From Parapedobacter defluvii (GTDB lineage: Bacteria; Bacteroidota; Bacteroidia; Sphingobacteriales; Sphingobacteriaceae), in NCBI RefSeq assembly GCF_014642075.1, contig NZ_BMIK01000001.1, positions 62,001 to 126,000 on the forward strand: DNA of 64,000 nucleotides, read 5' to 3'. Made by a program: the position numbers and the translations under genes. This document shows positions 1-8,152 of the stretch, in pieces. The notes beneath the pieces were generated by a model that was not told the origin of the DNA, ran no database searches, and was given only the letters and a program-made list of their open reading frames with translations. How positions within the stretch are numbered: position 1 is the first letter of the stretch; every line of letters begins with the position of its first letter.

Positions 1-2
1 GC

Positions 3-896
3 GTACCGATAAAATTATCGGCAACCAACGATCCGGATGGCGACGGTTTTACGCCACGGAGCACGCGCGATGAAGTGTATGACCTGGTGGAGAGCGAGCT
101 GCAGTTGGCCGAAACGCTTTTGCCGGAAACCATAAACCGGATCAGGGCTACGAAATACACCGTTTGGGCGCTGCAGGCAAGATTGGCGCTGTACCGGGGG
201 CAATGGCCGGAAGCTATTTCCTATTCGACCAAAGTGATTGACCAGACGGGATCGTATAGGCTGGTTACCCCATTCAGGGCCTGGTTCCGGGACAATGCTG
301 TCCAGACGCAGGAATCCATCTTTGAGGTTGCTTTTTCAGCACAGAACCTCAATGGCATGCGGACACGGATGAGCCTGTTGGCCAATGGGGGCGAATACCG
401 CTACAGGCCGGGCGACCCGGTGGTCAGCAAGCTGCGCAATCCGGCTACCGGTGGAGGCCGGGTGGCGTTGCTCGACAGTGCACAGCAGAGCGGGGCTACG
501 CAGTATGCCGGAGCCCTGTATTACCGAAGCCCGGCAACCGACCCTTCGTATGTGCTGCGGATCGCCGAGCAATACTTGATCAGAGCAGAAGCACATGCCC
601 AGCGCCGGGAATTGGCGGAGGCAAAGGCCGATCTTGATCAGGTGCGGGTCCGGGCAGGGTTGACGGCTTCCACTGCAACGACAGCGGAAGAATTACTGGA
701 TGCCATCCTGGAGGAAAACCGGCTTGAGTTTCTGTGGGAAGCCCACCGTTGGTTTGACTTGGCACGGACAGGTAGGTTGAAAGAAAAGATCGAAGAACTG
801 AAGCCCAACCTGACGATCCAGGCGTACCAGCAACTTTTCCCGATTCCGGTAGACGAGGTTACGCTGGGAGGGCTTGAACAAAATCCAGGCTATTAA
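3..896 (+). CDS. SusD/RagB-family outer-membrane lipoprotein, 5' end outside window
   Basis: This is the C-terminal part of a SusD/RagB nutrient-binding lipoprotein. The reading frame is open from base 3 without a stop, so the true start lies upstream; the GTG at 75 is internal. Family hallmarks seen are the VPIKLSATNDPDGDG stretch at the window edge, helical TPR-like segments (QYLIRAEAHAQ, AKADLDQVRVRAGL), the ENRLEFLWEAHRWFDLART motif and the terminal QNPGY. SusD proteins sit on the cell surface over the SusC barrel and deliver ligands; the partner SusC should lie just upstream. The gene for a DoxX-like membrane protein begins 14 bases after the stop, so the two are probably co-transcribed. 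Nothing visible identifies the ligand. Confidence 0.93.
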   Translation, partial: VPIKLSATNDPDGDGFTPRSTRDEVYDLVESELQLAETLLPETINRIRATKYTVWALQARLALYRGQWPEAISYSTKVIDQTGSYRLVTPFRAWFRDNAVQTQESIFEVAFSAQNLNGMRTRMSLLANGGEYRYRPGDPVVSKLRNPATGGGRVALLDSAQQSGATQYAGALYYRSPATDPSYVLRIAEQYLIRAEAHAQRRELAEAKADLDQVRVRAGLTASTATTAEELLDAILEENRLEFLWEAHRWFDLARTGRLKEKIEELKPNLTIQAYQQLFPIPVDEVTLGGLEQNPGY

Positions 897-910
897 TAAA
901 CGATTATACC

Positions 911-2269
911 ATGGAACCCACATTTCAACAAGATGCTCAACACTGGCCCAAATGGAAACTTTATGGCTTCCGGTTTGTGTTTCTGGTTTTACTGTTGTTC
1001 ATCATTCCACTGGACTGGAAATTTTACCAGGAGCTGTTCAGCATTGATTGGGCAGCAGCTCCTTTTTATGACTTGCTGACGCTGACCAAGTACCAACCGC
1101 AGTTTTTTGCGCCTGCACGTCCCTGGGGTCAATACCTTGAATTTGTGAGCTTCTGGAACTGGCTGATTGTGGCCCTGATTGCGTTGGTGGGAGCGGCCAT
1201 CTGGAGTGTGGCCGATAAGCAGCGGCAGTCTTATCCCCAGTTGTATTATTGGTCGCGGGTATTGGTCCGTTACCGGTTGGCTTTGGGGCTTATCGCGTAT
1301 GGGATATATAAGGCGTTTCAATTGCAGCTGCCTTACCCTCCGCTGAGCAACCTGCTGACCAACTATGGGGATTTCTATTCCTGGAAGATCTACTACCAAA
1401 CGACCGGTATATCCCCGAAGTATGAAACGTTTCTGGGGGTGGTAGAAATTCTTGCGGGGTTCCTGTTGCTGTACCGGAGGACCGTAACTTTTGGCGCGGG
1501 GTTGATTATTGGTTTCATGGGAAACATTGTCGCGGTCAACTTCTATTATGGTTTGGGGGAACAGTCCTATAGCTTATTGCTAGTACTTTTTGCCGTATAT
1601 TTGTTTGCACAGGATGTGCCCCGGCTGTATCAGCTGTTGGTCAGCGAAAAACTTGCGGTGGCCGGCAAGGTAATCGGCCCTGTCTTCCGGGGTAACCTGA
1701 AGAGGTTAAAAGTAGCCACGCAGGCCTTAACGCTGATCTTCATCGTGTTTTTAGGAGTCAAAGCTTATGGCGGGCGTCAGCCGGCAGCCTATAAATTGCC
1801 GCGTACGCCGGGGCTTAGCGAGGCAGCCGGCCGGTATCTGGTGACAGAATATATCGTTAACGGTGATACGATTCCCTATTCAAAATCACACCCTTCCCGC
1901 TGGCAGGAAGTGATTTTTGAAGAGTGGGCGACTTTATCGGTCAAGAGCAATAGGCCGGTGATCATTGATAAGTCAAATGGGGAAGGTTATTATGAAGATG
2001 ATATTGATCGCAACTACGAATTAGCGGGCATTGCCGGCCGGCATTTTTACCATTATGATCAAGACACGGTAAATCACCGGCTGCTGCTGCAAAATAAAAA
2101 CAGCCATCATCGGGATGAAGTATTTACGCTGGATTATCAGCGGCCGGCCGATTCGATTATTACCTTGAGTGGTCGTATCTCGCCGACGGATTCGGTACAT
2201 ATCACCTTGCAACGGATGGATAAGAAATACTTGATGAATGAAGGGCGTCGCAGGCCCGTTAAAATTTGA
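911..2269 (+). CDS. DoxX-like multi-pass membrane protein with C-terminal soluble domain (paralogue 1)
   Basis: A 452-residue integral membrane protein. About seven hydrophobic segments are visible (roughly residues 20-40, 75-95, 115-135, 170-190, 195-215, 220-235 and 265-285), followed by a soluble domain of about 165 residues beginning near the GLSEAAGRYLV motif. The membrane half resembles the DoxX/SURF4-like family that Bacteroidota often carry next to SusCD genes; I judge this from general pattern, so the family name is tentative. The C-terminal domain has lipocalin-like alternating strands, with QNKN and DSVHITL motifs shared with the next gene. The next gene follows at once. No enzymatic function can be assigned. 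The ATG at 911 is 14 bases after the SusD stop. Confidence 0.6.
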   Translation: MEPTFQQDAQHWPKWKLYGFRFVFLVLLLFIIPLDWKFYQELFSIDWAAAPFYDLLTLTKYQPQFFAPARPWGQYLEFVSFWNWLIVALIALVGAAIWSVADKQRQSYPQLYYWSRVLVRYRLALGLIAYGIYKAFQLQLPYPPLSNLLTNYGDFYSWKIYYQTTGISPKYETFLGVVEILAGFLLLYRRTVTFGAGLIIGFMGNIVAVNFYYGLGEQSYSLLLVLFAVYLFAQDVPRLYQLLVSEKLAVAGKVIGPVFRGNLKRLKVATQALTLIFIVFLGVKAYGGRQPAAYKLPRTPGLSEAAGRYLVTEYIVNGDTIPYSKSHPSRWQEVIFEEWATLSVKSNRPVIIDKSNGEGYYEDDIDRNYELAGIAGRHFYHYDQDTVNHRLLLQNKNSHHRDEVFTLDYQRPADSIITLSGRISPTDSVHITLQRMDKKYLMNEGRRRPVKI

Positions 2270-2298
2270 TTATTCGGTCATCACTAATCTATAAAGCC

Positions 2299-3807
2299 AT
2301 GTCATTGGAACTTACCGGTAACTCCCCGCAAGCCGCTCATCAGGCCGATGCGGAGAACAAAGAAGAAACAGCAAGGAACAGGCCCTGGACGACCGTCCAG
2401 AAAACGGCCTTCCGTATCGGGTTTGTCTACTTCGTATTGCTGTGTATCCCCGCATATGGAAATTTTTACAGGGATCTCTTTAAGTTGTTTGATTTTTCCA
2501 AATTAACCTACCATGATTTTCAGGCGGTGGTCGCGTTTTGGCCGCCGCAGTTTATTTTGATCGAATCGGAAGAAGGGGTATTTGGTATCTTTAACTATAT
2601 CAATCTCATTCTGCTGCTCGTCCTGGCCATTGTTGTCGGTGTCATCTGGACATTTCTGGACAAGAAATCCATTAATTACAGTAAACTGTACTACTGGGCA
2701 CGGGTATTGGTGCGTTACCGGTTGGCCTATGGAATGGTGGGTTGGGGGCTTAAAAAAGCGTTTCCGATGCAAATGGTTTATCCAACTATCGGGATGCTGA
2801 ATACGCCCTTTGTAGACATGGCCGAAAAGAAGCTATACTGGTCGCATGTTGGTGTGTCTTTTGGGTATACGGTATTCCTGGGGTTTGCCGAAATTATCCC
2901 GGGCTTGCTCTTGCTGCACCGTAAAACCGCTTCGCTGGGCGGAGCGCTTGCAGCGGTTGTTTGCCTCAATATCTGTATTGCAAACCATGCATACGATGCC
3001 GGGGTTGCCGTTCCTGCAGCATACTTTACCTTACTGGGAATTTTTGTGGCCTGGTATGACCTTCCCAAGATATGGGACCTATTGGTCAATCAGAAAAATG
3101 TAGCCCCGTATCGTTATTATCCGGTGCTCAGCGGTCCGCAGCAAACGACACGGACAGTCCTGAAAGTATTTTTCAATACCATTTTTGTTCCCGTTGCCGC
3201 AGCTTTTTGGGCCTATGGGTTCTTTAATGGAAATAACTACAACATCCCCAGCACGGCTGGCCTGAAAGATATCCAGGGGCTGTATCAGGTTAGTGAATTT
3301 AGATTGAATGGAGAAGAACTGCCCTACTCACCGGCGGATTCCATCCGGTGGCACGACGCTATTTTCGAACGCTGGTCGACGTTGAGTTACAGTACAAACC
3401 GCGGTGCGCTGGTTGATCGGATGATCGGATATTCACCGCTGCGAGTAAAAGGAGATACGGGGCAATCCAAATATAACCAGGTAAATACGCAAGACTCCGA
3501 TGAACTATTTAAGAAAAGCCGGAACAGAGATCTTGGCGTGACGCGTTGGGAAGTAGGAGGAATGGCCGGCAACCGCCGTTATTTCTTCTATGAGTTAGAC
3601 AGCGCGAATCAGCTGCTTAAGCTGCAGAATAAGAACAAAAATCACCAGGACGAAACGCAGAGTTTGCGCATTAGCCGCCCCACGGATGATCGGGTGATTC
3701 TTTCGGGGTTAAACGAGTTCAGGGATTCCATTTATGTGGTATTGGACCGTATACATAAAAAGTATCCATTGGTTGAGGGGCGGGATAGTCCGGTGACGGA
3801 GTTTTAA
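2299..3807 (+). CDS. DoxX-like multi-pass membrane protein with C-terminal soluble domain (paralogue 2)
   Basis: A 502-residue paralogue of the preceding gene. Shared landmarks include LYYWARVLVRYRLAYGM (LYYWSRVLVRYRLALGL in paralogue 1), the FLGFAEIIPGLLLLHR segment, the motif around ELPYSPADSIRWHDAIFERW, and the end of the soluble domain (LQNKNKNHQDE, DSIYVVLDRIHKKYPLVEG). The frame is open from a TTG at 2266 that overlaps the previous stop, but the ATG at 2299 gives a normal hydrophilic N-terminus and is preferred. Tandem duplication after a SusD gene suggests both work with the upstream SusCD system, perhaps as inner-membrane partners, but this is inference. A third copy survives only as a fragment at 4763-4972. 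Confidence 0.6.
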   Translation: MSLELTGNSPQAAHQADAENKEETARNRPWTTVQKTAFRIGFVYFVLLCIPAYGNFYRDLFKLFDFSKLTYHDFQAVVAFWPPQFILIESEEGVFGIFNYINLILLLVLAIVVGVIWTFLDKKSINYSKLYYWARVLVRYRLAYGMVGWGLKKAFPMQMVYPTIGMLNTPFVDMAEKKLYWSHVGVSFGYTVFLGFAEIIPGLLLLHRKTASLGGALAAVVCLNICIANHAYDAGVAVPAAYFTLLGIFVAWYDLPKIWDLLVNQKNVAPYRYYPVLSGPQQTTRTVLKVFFNTIFVPVAAAFWAYGFFNGNNYNIPSTAGLKDIQGLYQVSEFRLNGEELPYSPADSIRWHDAIFERWSTLSYSTNRGALVDRMIGYSPLRVKGDTGQSKYNQVNTQDSDELFKKSRNRDLGVTRWEVGGMAGNRRYFFYELDSANQLLKLQNKNKNHQDETQSLRISRPTDDRVILSGLNEFRDSIYVVLDRIHKKYPLVEGRDSPVTEF

Positions 3808-3822
3808 TAGGAATGCATCGGC

Positions 3823-4740
3823 ATGGAGCGGAAAATTGTCATTGCGGGTGGTTCCGGAGCATTGGGCTCACTGCTCATCAATGCCTGGAAGGATGAGGAG
3901 GTGGATCTGGTGGTATTAACCAGGCAGCGGAAGGCTCAGGAAGGGCGGGTGCGCTATGTATGGTGGGATGCCCGTTCTCCGGGACAATGGGAACAGGAAG
4001 TTGAAGGGAGTGCATTGGTGATTAACCTCGTGGGCAAATCCGTAAACTGTAGATACACCGGTAAGAACAAAGCAGAAATCATCCGGTCGAGAGTAGACGC
4101 CACAAGGATATTGGGAGAGGTGATCGGTCGGTTAAAGCGGCCTCCGGAATTGTGGATCAACGCCGGTTCGGCAGCGATCTACGGGAATGCCGGTCTGGTG
4201 GTGAAGACAGAAGATGATATGGCTTTCGGAAAAGGATTCTCACCCGAAGTATGCAAGCAGTGGGAACAAGCTTTTTTTAGTGCGGAAACCCCACAAACCC
4301 GTAAAGTGTTTTTGCGTATTGGCATGGTGCTGCAACATGGCCGTGGCGTGTTGAAACCATTTGTCAATTTAGCCAGGTTTGGATTGGGGGGCACCATCGG
4401 CTCGGGAGAGCAATACATGACATGGTTGCATGAGGTCGATTTTGTGCGTTTGATCGCCTGGATCGTTGAACATCAGCAGGTGCAGGGTGTCATCCATGCA
4501 AGCAGCCCCTATCCGGTTAATAACCGGGATTTTATGAAGGCGATCCGGACCGCATTGGGGGTGCCGTTTGGGTTCCCTCATTATGAATGGTCAACCAAAT
4601 TCGGTGCCTGGCTAATCGGCACAGAGAGTGAATTGGTTTTATCTGGACGGAGAGTGGTATCCAACGTACTTCAGGAAGAAGGATTCGTGTTTCGTTACCC
4701 CGAAATACAGGAGGCGCTACGTCAGTTAAGCATTAAATAA
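3823..4740 (+). CDS. TIGR01777-type NAD(P)-dependent epimerase/SDR protein
   Basis: A 305-residue extended short-chain dehydrogenase of the TIGR01777/SDR39U1 group (E. coli YfcH relatives). The N-terminal nucleotide-binding motif GGSGALG is at residues 8-14. The family marker VRYVWWDA is near residue 47, NLVGKSVNCRY near 68, the RVDATR helix follows, and INAGSAAIYG carries the pseudo-active-site region. The C-terminal part matches the DUF1731 extension (VPFGFPHYEW to the end). The substrate is unknown in the whole family. It begins 15 bases after the paralogue 2 gene. Directly behind its stop is the eroded tail of a third DoxX-like gene, so this gene may have been acquired into that tandem array; that is inference from position only. 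Confidence 0.88.
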   Translation: MERKIVIAGGSGALGSLLINAWKDEEVDLVVLTRQRKAQEGRVRYVWWDARSPGQWEQEVEGSALVINLVGKSVNCRYTGKNKAEIIRSRVDATRILGEVIGRLKRPPELWINAGSAAIYGNAGLVVKTEDDMAFGKGFSPEVCKQWEQAFFSAETPQTRKVFLRIGMVLQHGRGVLKPFVNLARFGLGGTIGSGEQYMTWLHEVDFVRLIAWIVEHQQVQGVIHASSPYPVNNRDFMKAIRTALGVPFGFPHYEWSTKFGAWLIGTESELVLSGRRVVSNVLQEEGFVFRYPEIQEALRQLSIK

Positions 4741-4762
4741 AAGGGGGGTGATTAACTAATAG

Positions 4763-4972
4763 CAACACCCATGGCTTGTACTGGAAAACAACACTGTGGG
4801 GGGATACGCGGAAACCAGCCAGTTCTCCAAGCCGGAATTTGTCTTGCACTACGATCGACCGGGCCATTCCCGGATCATTTTGGATGGCGTGACGGAAAAA
4901 GCCGATTCCATTCATGTTGTGCTGGATAAAGTGGAACGCCGCTATCCTTTGGTAGAGCGTGATGGGTATTGA
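4763..4972 (+). pseudogene. C-terminal remnant of a third DoxX-like paralogue
   Basis: The frame from 4763 to the TGA at 4970-4972 encodes about 69 residues with no plausible start codon and a TAG immediately upstream. Its translation lines up with the ends of the two DoxX-like paralogues: WLVLENN against LLKLQNKN, LHYDRPGHSRIILDG against LRISRPTDDRVILSG, and DSIHVVLDKVERRYPLVE against DSIYVVLDRIHKKYPLVE. The membrane half and most of the soluble domain are missing. It lies 22 bases behind the epimerase stop. I read it as the 3' stump of a gene lost by deletion or displaced by the epimerase gene. Confidence 0.8.
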
Positions 4973-5106
4973 AAGGGGATGCATTAGGCAGAATTGCGGT
5001 TGGTGACACACATGAACTTATGCATAAAATTCGGATAGACAATCACTATATTTGGACGGAATATCAACGGTTATCATAAGTTGGTATTCTTTAACTCGTT
5101 AAGCAT

Positions 5107-6531
5107 GTGGATAAATATGATGCCATTGTAGTCGGTTCAGGCCCGAATGGTTTGGCAGCCGCTATCACATTGCAGCAGCAGGGATTACAGGTGTTGCTGT
5201 TGGAGGCAAAGGATACCGTTGGTGGCGGAATGCGCACAGCGGAGCTGACGTTGCCGGGATTTCATCATGACGTATGTTCGGCTGTTCATCCCATGGGGGC
5301 GGCTTCTCCGTTTCTGCGGTCGCTGTCATTGCATGAATTTGGGTTGGAATACATCCATCCCGAAGTATTGGCCGCCCATCCGTTTGGCGATGGGACGGCA
5401 GCCGCATTATACCAATCATTGGATCTGACGGCATCGGAATTGGGGGCTGATGGGAAAGCGTATCGAGCGTTATTCGAGCCGTTAGTGAAAAGCTGGTCAC
5501 GGATTGATACACACATTCTCGGTCCCATGCTGAAAATTCCCTCAAACCCGATCGCATTAGCCAGATTTGGCTTGAAATCACTTCAATCGGGTAAGCAAAT
5601 TGCAGCTCGCTTCCACACAAAGGAAGCGCGTGGGTTGTGGTCAGGAATGGTTGCTCACAGTATGATTCCATTGGAGGATTTGACATCGTCTGCAATTGGC
5701 TTTGTACTGACCATTGCCGGGCATCAGGGTGGTTGGCCGATACCCAAGGGAGGGTCGCAGCGTATCGCTGATGCATTGGCAGGTTATTTCCGGTCACTGG
5801 GCGGGACGCTACAGAACCATACCCATGTGCGGACGCTAGTTGATTTGCCGGATGCTAAAGCGGTTCTCTTTGATGTCTCACCCAGACATCTCTTACGGAT
5901 ATGTGGGGATAGTTTATCATCATTTTACCGATGGCAACTAAAACGTCACCGCTATGGGATGGGTGTATTCAAAGTAGACTGGGCATTAAGTGAGCCCGTT
6001 CCTTTCAAATCAGCGGTCGCGCGGAAGGCAGGTGTAGTACATCTGGGGGGAACGTTTGACGAGGTGGCCGCCGGCGAGCGGCAGGTTTGGCAGGGAAAAT
6101 ATCCGGATAAACCCTTTGTTCTTTTTGCACAACAAAGTATCTTTGACGACTCGCGTGCCCCTGCAGGAAAACATACCGGTTGGGCCTATTGCCACGTGCC
6201 TAATGGATCTACAAAGGATATGAGGGAAGCGATCACCGATCAGGTGGAGCGTTTTGCACCGGGATTTCGCGATACCATTTTGGCTACGCATACCTTCAAC
6301 ACGGCTGAAATGGAGGTGTATAATCCCAACTATATCGGTGGGGACATCAATGGGGGAGTCGTGAATATTGCCCAGCTGTTCAACAGACCCGTGTTGCGGT
6401 TTTCTCCTTATCGTACTTCGGCGAGGGGCATTTATATTTGCTCGGCTTCCACTCCACCTGGCGGTGGGGTACATGGCATGAGCGGATATTATGCCGCTAA
6501 ACAGGCCTTAAAAGATATTTTTAACGATTAA
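5107..6531 (+). CDS. FAD-dependent phytoene-desaturase-like oxidoreductase (PYROXD2/CrtI type)
   Basis: A 474-residue flavoprotein. The N-terminus carries the dinucleotide-binding motif VVGSGPNGLAAA (residues 8-19), the acidic end of strand 2 (LLEAKDTVGGGMRT) and the family signature HHDVCSAVHPMGAASP. Near the C-terminus GIYICSASTPPGGGVHGMSG is the second FAD contact typical of phytoene-desaturase relatives. Length is normal for NAD(P)/FAD-dependent oxidoreductases of the PYROXD2 group, whose substrates are mostly unknown. The start is a GTG at 5107 that overlaps an out-of-frame ATG at 5105; no better in-frame ATG lies nearby. The exporter gene follows after 17 bases, suggesting co-transcription. 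No carotenoid genes are present. Confidence 0.87.
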   Translation: MDKYDAIVVGSGPNGLAAAITLQQQGLQVLLLEAKDTVGGGMRTAELTLPGFHHDVCSAVHPMGAASPFLRSLSLHEFGLEYIHPEVLAAHPFGDGTAAALYQSLDLTASELGADGKAYRALFEPLVKSWSRIDTHILGPMLKIPSNPIALARFGLKSLQSGKQIAARFHTKEARGLWSGMVAHSMIPLEDLTSSAIGFVLTIAGHQGGWPIPKGGSQRIADALAGYFRSLGGTLQNHTHVRTLVDLPDAKAVLFDVSPRHLLRICGDSLSSFYRWQLKRHRYGMGVFKVDWALSEPVPFKSAVARKAGVVHLGGTFDEVAAGERQVWQGKYPDKPFVLFAQQSIFDDSRAPAGKHTGWAYCHVPNGSTKDMREAITDQVERFAPGFRDTILATHTFNTAEMEVYNPNYIGGDINGGVVNIAQLFNRPVLRFSPYRTSARGIYICSASTPPGGGVHGMSGYYAAKQALKDIFND

Positions 6532-6548
6532 TAATAGGATTATAAACC

Positions 6549-7796
6549 ATGTCAACATCAAAACTAACACTTACAGAAGATTGGGCGGTCGTCGTCTTAG
6601 GGTTTATCATTATATTTTTGGCAGTTTGGGGGCTCTCTATTCCCGTACCGACGTATACATGGGGTGATGCAAGTGGATTTGCAGCCTTGTTTTCTGTCGC
6701 AAATGAGCTAAGTGTATTTTACCAATTTCTGTTTGCTTATGCAATTGTCATTATCGGGGCAACAATTACCGACAAACCTATCAAAGCCCAATTTTTAAGT
6801 TTTCCCGTCGTATTTATATTGACCATTATTGCGCTGTTACTGGCAGGCAATTCGTTTATGACCGATTTAGGGTTGGAAGCCGTTATTTTCAGTTTGTTGG
6901 TGGGTCTATTGATTGGTAATCTGTTTAAGCTGCCGCAATGGTTTCGGGAATCACTGAATGCAGAGCTATTGGTCAAGATAGGTTTGGTCCTGCTGGGTAC
7001 GAATGTTATTTTTTCGGATATATTGAAAGCGGGCTCCCTGGGATTGGTGCAATCGCTCATTGTGGTGTTATCCGTTTGGTATTTTGCATTTTGGTTGTGC
7101 AAAAAGCTAAAGGTTGATGATGAACTGACCATGATGATTTCAAGCGCCGTATCTATTTGCGGGGTTTCAGCCGCCATTGCGACTTCAGGGGCCATCAAAG
7201 GAGATTCCAAGAAACTATCGTATGTAGTATCCATGGTATTGATCACCGCCATACCGATGATGATCGGTATGCCTTACCTTGCCAGGGTGTTTGGATTTTC
7301 TGAGGAAGTAACCGGTGCTTGGCTGGGAGGAAGTATTGATACGACCGGGGCCGTGGTGGCTTCGGGGAGTTTGGTGGGAGAAAAGGCTCTTGAGATCAGT
7401 ACCATCGTCAAATTTTCTCAAAACGTGTTGCTGGGTATTGCGGCGCTAGCCATATCGGTTTACTGGACTTATCGTGGAACACCGGAGGGTGAACATGTAG
7501 AGAAGCCAAGCCTTGGCATCATTTGGGAACGGTTCCCCAAATTTGTATTGGGTTTCATTGCGGCATCGTTGCTATTTTCATTTGTACTGGATGCTACTAC
7601 CATCAGCCAAGTAAAGGGAGGCATTAAGAATATTCAGGGCTTATGGTTTGCGCTGGCATTTACGAGCATCGGGTTAGAAACCAATTTCAAAGAACTGTTG
7701 GGTAATAACAACATTAAGCCATTTTGGGCATTCCTCATCGCCCAAACATTTAATGTAGTAGTTACGTTGGCAGTTGCATGGTGGTTGTTTGGGTAA
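6549..7796 (+). CDS. YeiH/UPF0324-family putative sulfate exporter
   Basis: A 415-residue protein with about ten to eleven hydrophobic segments. The conserved family core is clear: LVKIGLVLLGTNVIFSD, SAVSICGVSAAIATS, AWLGGSIDTTGAVVASG and IGLETNFKEL. The family (YeiH, PSE) is annotated as putative sulfate export transporters; direct transport evidence is limited. It probably shares a transcript with the FAD oxidoreductase 17 bases upstream. The next unit downstream begins with a Cys-rich leader ORF and DUF4395, a family often found with sulfur-transfer proteins, so a role in handling inorganic sulfur anions is a reasonable inference. Confidence 0.88.
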   Translation: MSTSKLTLTEDWAVVVLGFIIIFLAVWGLSIPVPTYTWGDASGFAALFSVANELSVFYQFLFAYAIVIIGATITDKPIKAQFLSFPVVFILTIIALLLAGNSFMTDLGLEAVIFSLLVGLLIGNLFKLPQWFRESLNAELLVKIGLVLLGTNVIFSDILKAGSLGLVQSLIVVLSVWYFAFWLCKKLKVDDELTMMISSAVSICGVSAAIATSGAIKGDSKKLSYVVSMVLITAIPMMIGMPYLARVFGFSEEVTGAWLGGSIDTTGAVVASGSLVGEKALEISTIVKFSQNVLLGIAALAISVYWTYRGTPEGEHVEKPSLGIIWERFPKFVLGFIAASLLFSFVLDATTISQVKGGIKNIQGLWFALAFTSIGLETNFKELLGNNNIKPFWAFLIAQTFNVVVTLAVAWWLFG

Positions 7797-7859
7797 TTTT
7801 ATAAAATAATTAACTGATAATAAGTGATTTATAATTATTTGTTGAAAAAAAATAAAAGA

Positions 7860-7874
7860 CTACTTGTTAAGTAG
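7860..7874. promoter_or_regulatory. Palindrome CTACTTGTTAAGTAG overlapping the -33 region
   Basis: A perfect inverted repeat CTACTT-GTT-AAGTAG. It overlaps the expected -33 box of a promoter whose -7 element TACATTTG is at 7886-7893 (TTG at 7864-7866, 19-base spacer). Nearly the same palindrome occurs upstream of the genes at 30899 and 37902. Overlap with the core promoter fits a repressor or a class II activator; the regulator is not identified. Confidence 0.6.
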
Positions 7875-7893
7875 ATTATTTTAAATACATTTG
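7864..7893 (+). promoter_or_regulatory. Bacteroidota-type promoter for the Cys-rich leader
   Basis: The -7 element TACATTTG (7886-7893) matches the Bacteroidota consensus TAnnTTTG, and TTG at 7864-7866 sits 19 bases upstream in the -33 position. Transcription would begin around 7900, at or just after the leader ATG at 7898, so the leader transcript may be leaderless or nearly so. Confidence 0.5.
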
Positions 7894-7897
7894 TACC

Positions 7898-7972
7898 ATG
7901 AGATCCACTAACATATCAATCATTTCGCTAAATGCGGTCATGTGTTGCATGTATATGTGTGATACGTGTTGA
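7898..7972 (+). CDS. Cysteine-rich 24-residue leader peptide ORF
   Basis: The ORF reads MRSTNISIISLNAV followed by MCCMYMCDTC and a TGA. Four of its last nine residues are cysteine, and the last sense codon is a Cys codon next to the stop. It lies behind a good promoter and ahead of two intrinsic terminators and a DUF4395 gene, the layout expected of a translation-coupled attenuator that senses cysteine supply. No homologue is recalled. Alternatives are a chance ORF in a 5' UTR or a small secreted/metal-binding peptide. The attenuation role is inference. Confidence 0.5.
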   Translation: MRSTNISIISLNAVMCCMYMCDTC

Positions 7973-7988
7973 GGTTGATGATGTTTCC

Positions 7989-8003
7989 ATATCTTAAGGA
8001 TAT
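7989..8003 (+). other. Small inverted repeat ahead of the leader terminator
   Basis: ATATC-TTAAG-GATAT forms a perfect 5-bp stem with a 5-base loop between the leader stop codon and the first terminator. It could take part in an alternative fold of the leader RNA. It is short and AT-rich, so it may be chance. Confidence 0.25.
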
Positions 8004-8006
8004 ATT

Positions 8007-8044
8007 GAGACCTCCTCACAGAAGCTGAAGAGGTCTCTTTTTTT
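8007..8044 (+). terminator. Intrinsic terminator after the leader ORF
   Basis: GAGACCTC (8007-8014) pairs with GAGGTCTC (8030-8037) and is followed directly by seven T residues (8038-8044). It lies 35 bases after the leader stop codon and well before the DUF4395 gene, so it is a leader (attenuation) terminator rather than an end-of-gene one. Confidence 0.8.
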
Positions 8045-8110
8045 AGGTAGAAAAATAATCGTTGTCAAATTGTCTCTTTTCATAATATAGGTTTATAATT
8101 GGTTAGTAAA

Positions 8111-8145
8111 GTAGGGGTGCCTGCCCATCAGGCCCCCACTTTTTT
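8111..8145 (+). terminator. Second intrinsic terminator, upstream of or overlapping the DUF4395 start
   Basis: GGGG-T-GCCTG (8114-8123) pairs with CAGGC-CCCC (8129-8137), leaving one bulged T, with loop CCCAT and a run of six T residues (8140-8145). It is GC-rich and looks strong. Its position inside the 5' part of the longest DUF4395 reading frame argues that the real DUF4395 start is the ATG at 8153, just downstream. Confidence 0.65.
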
Positions 8146-8152
8146 GAATGCT

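Noticed and set aside
989-1399. A 136-residue antisense ORF opposite the first DoxX-like gene
   Set aside because: Shadow of a membrane-protein gene; no signal or family features.
5165-5797. A 210-residue antisense ORF inside the FAD oxidoreductase gene
   Set aside because: It lies wholly opposite a clear coding gene, lacks domain motifs, and its composition (Pro/Ser/Thr/Arg-rich) is that of a shadow frame.
8099-8152. TTG start and 18-residue extension of DUF4395
   Set aside because: The stretch is a GC-rich terminator hairpin with a T tract, and the resulting peptide does not resemble the family N-terminus.
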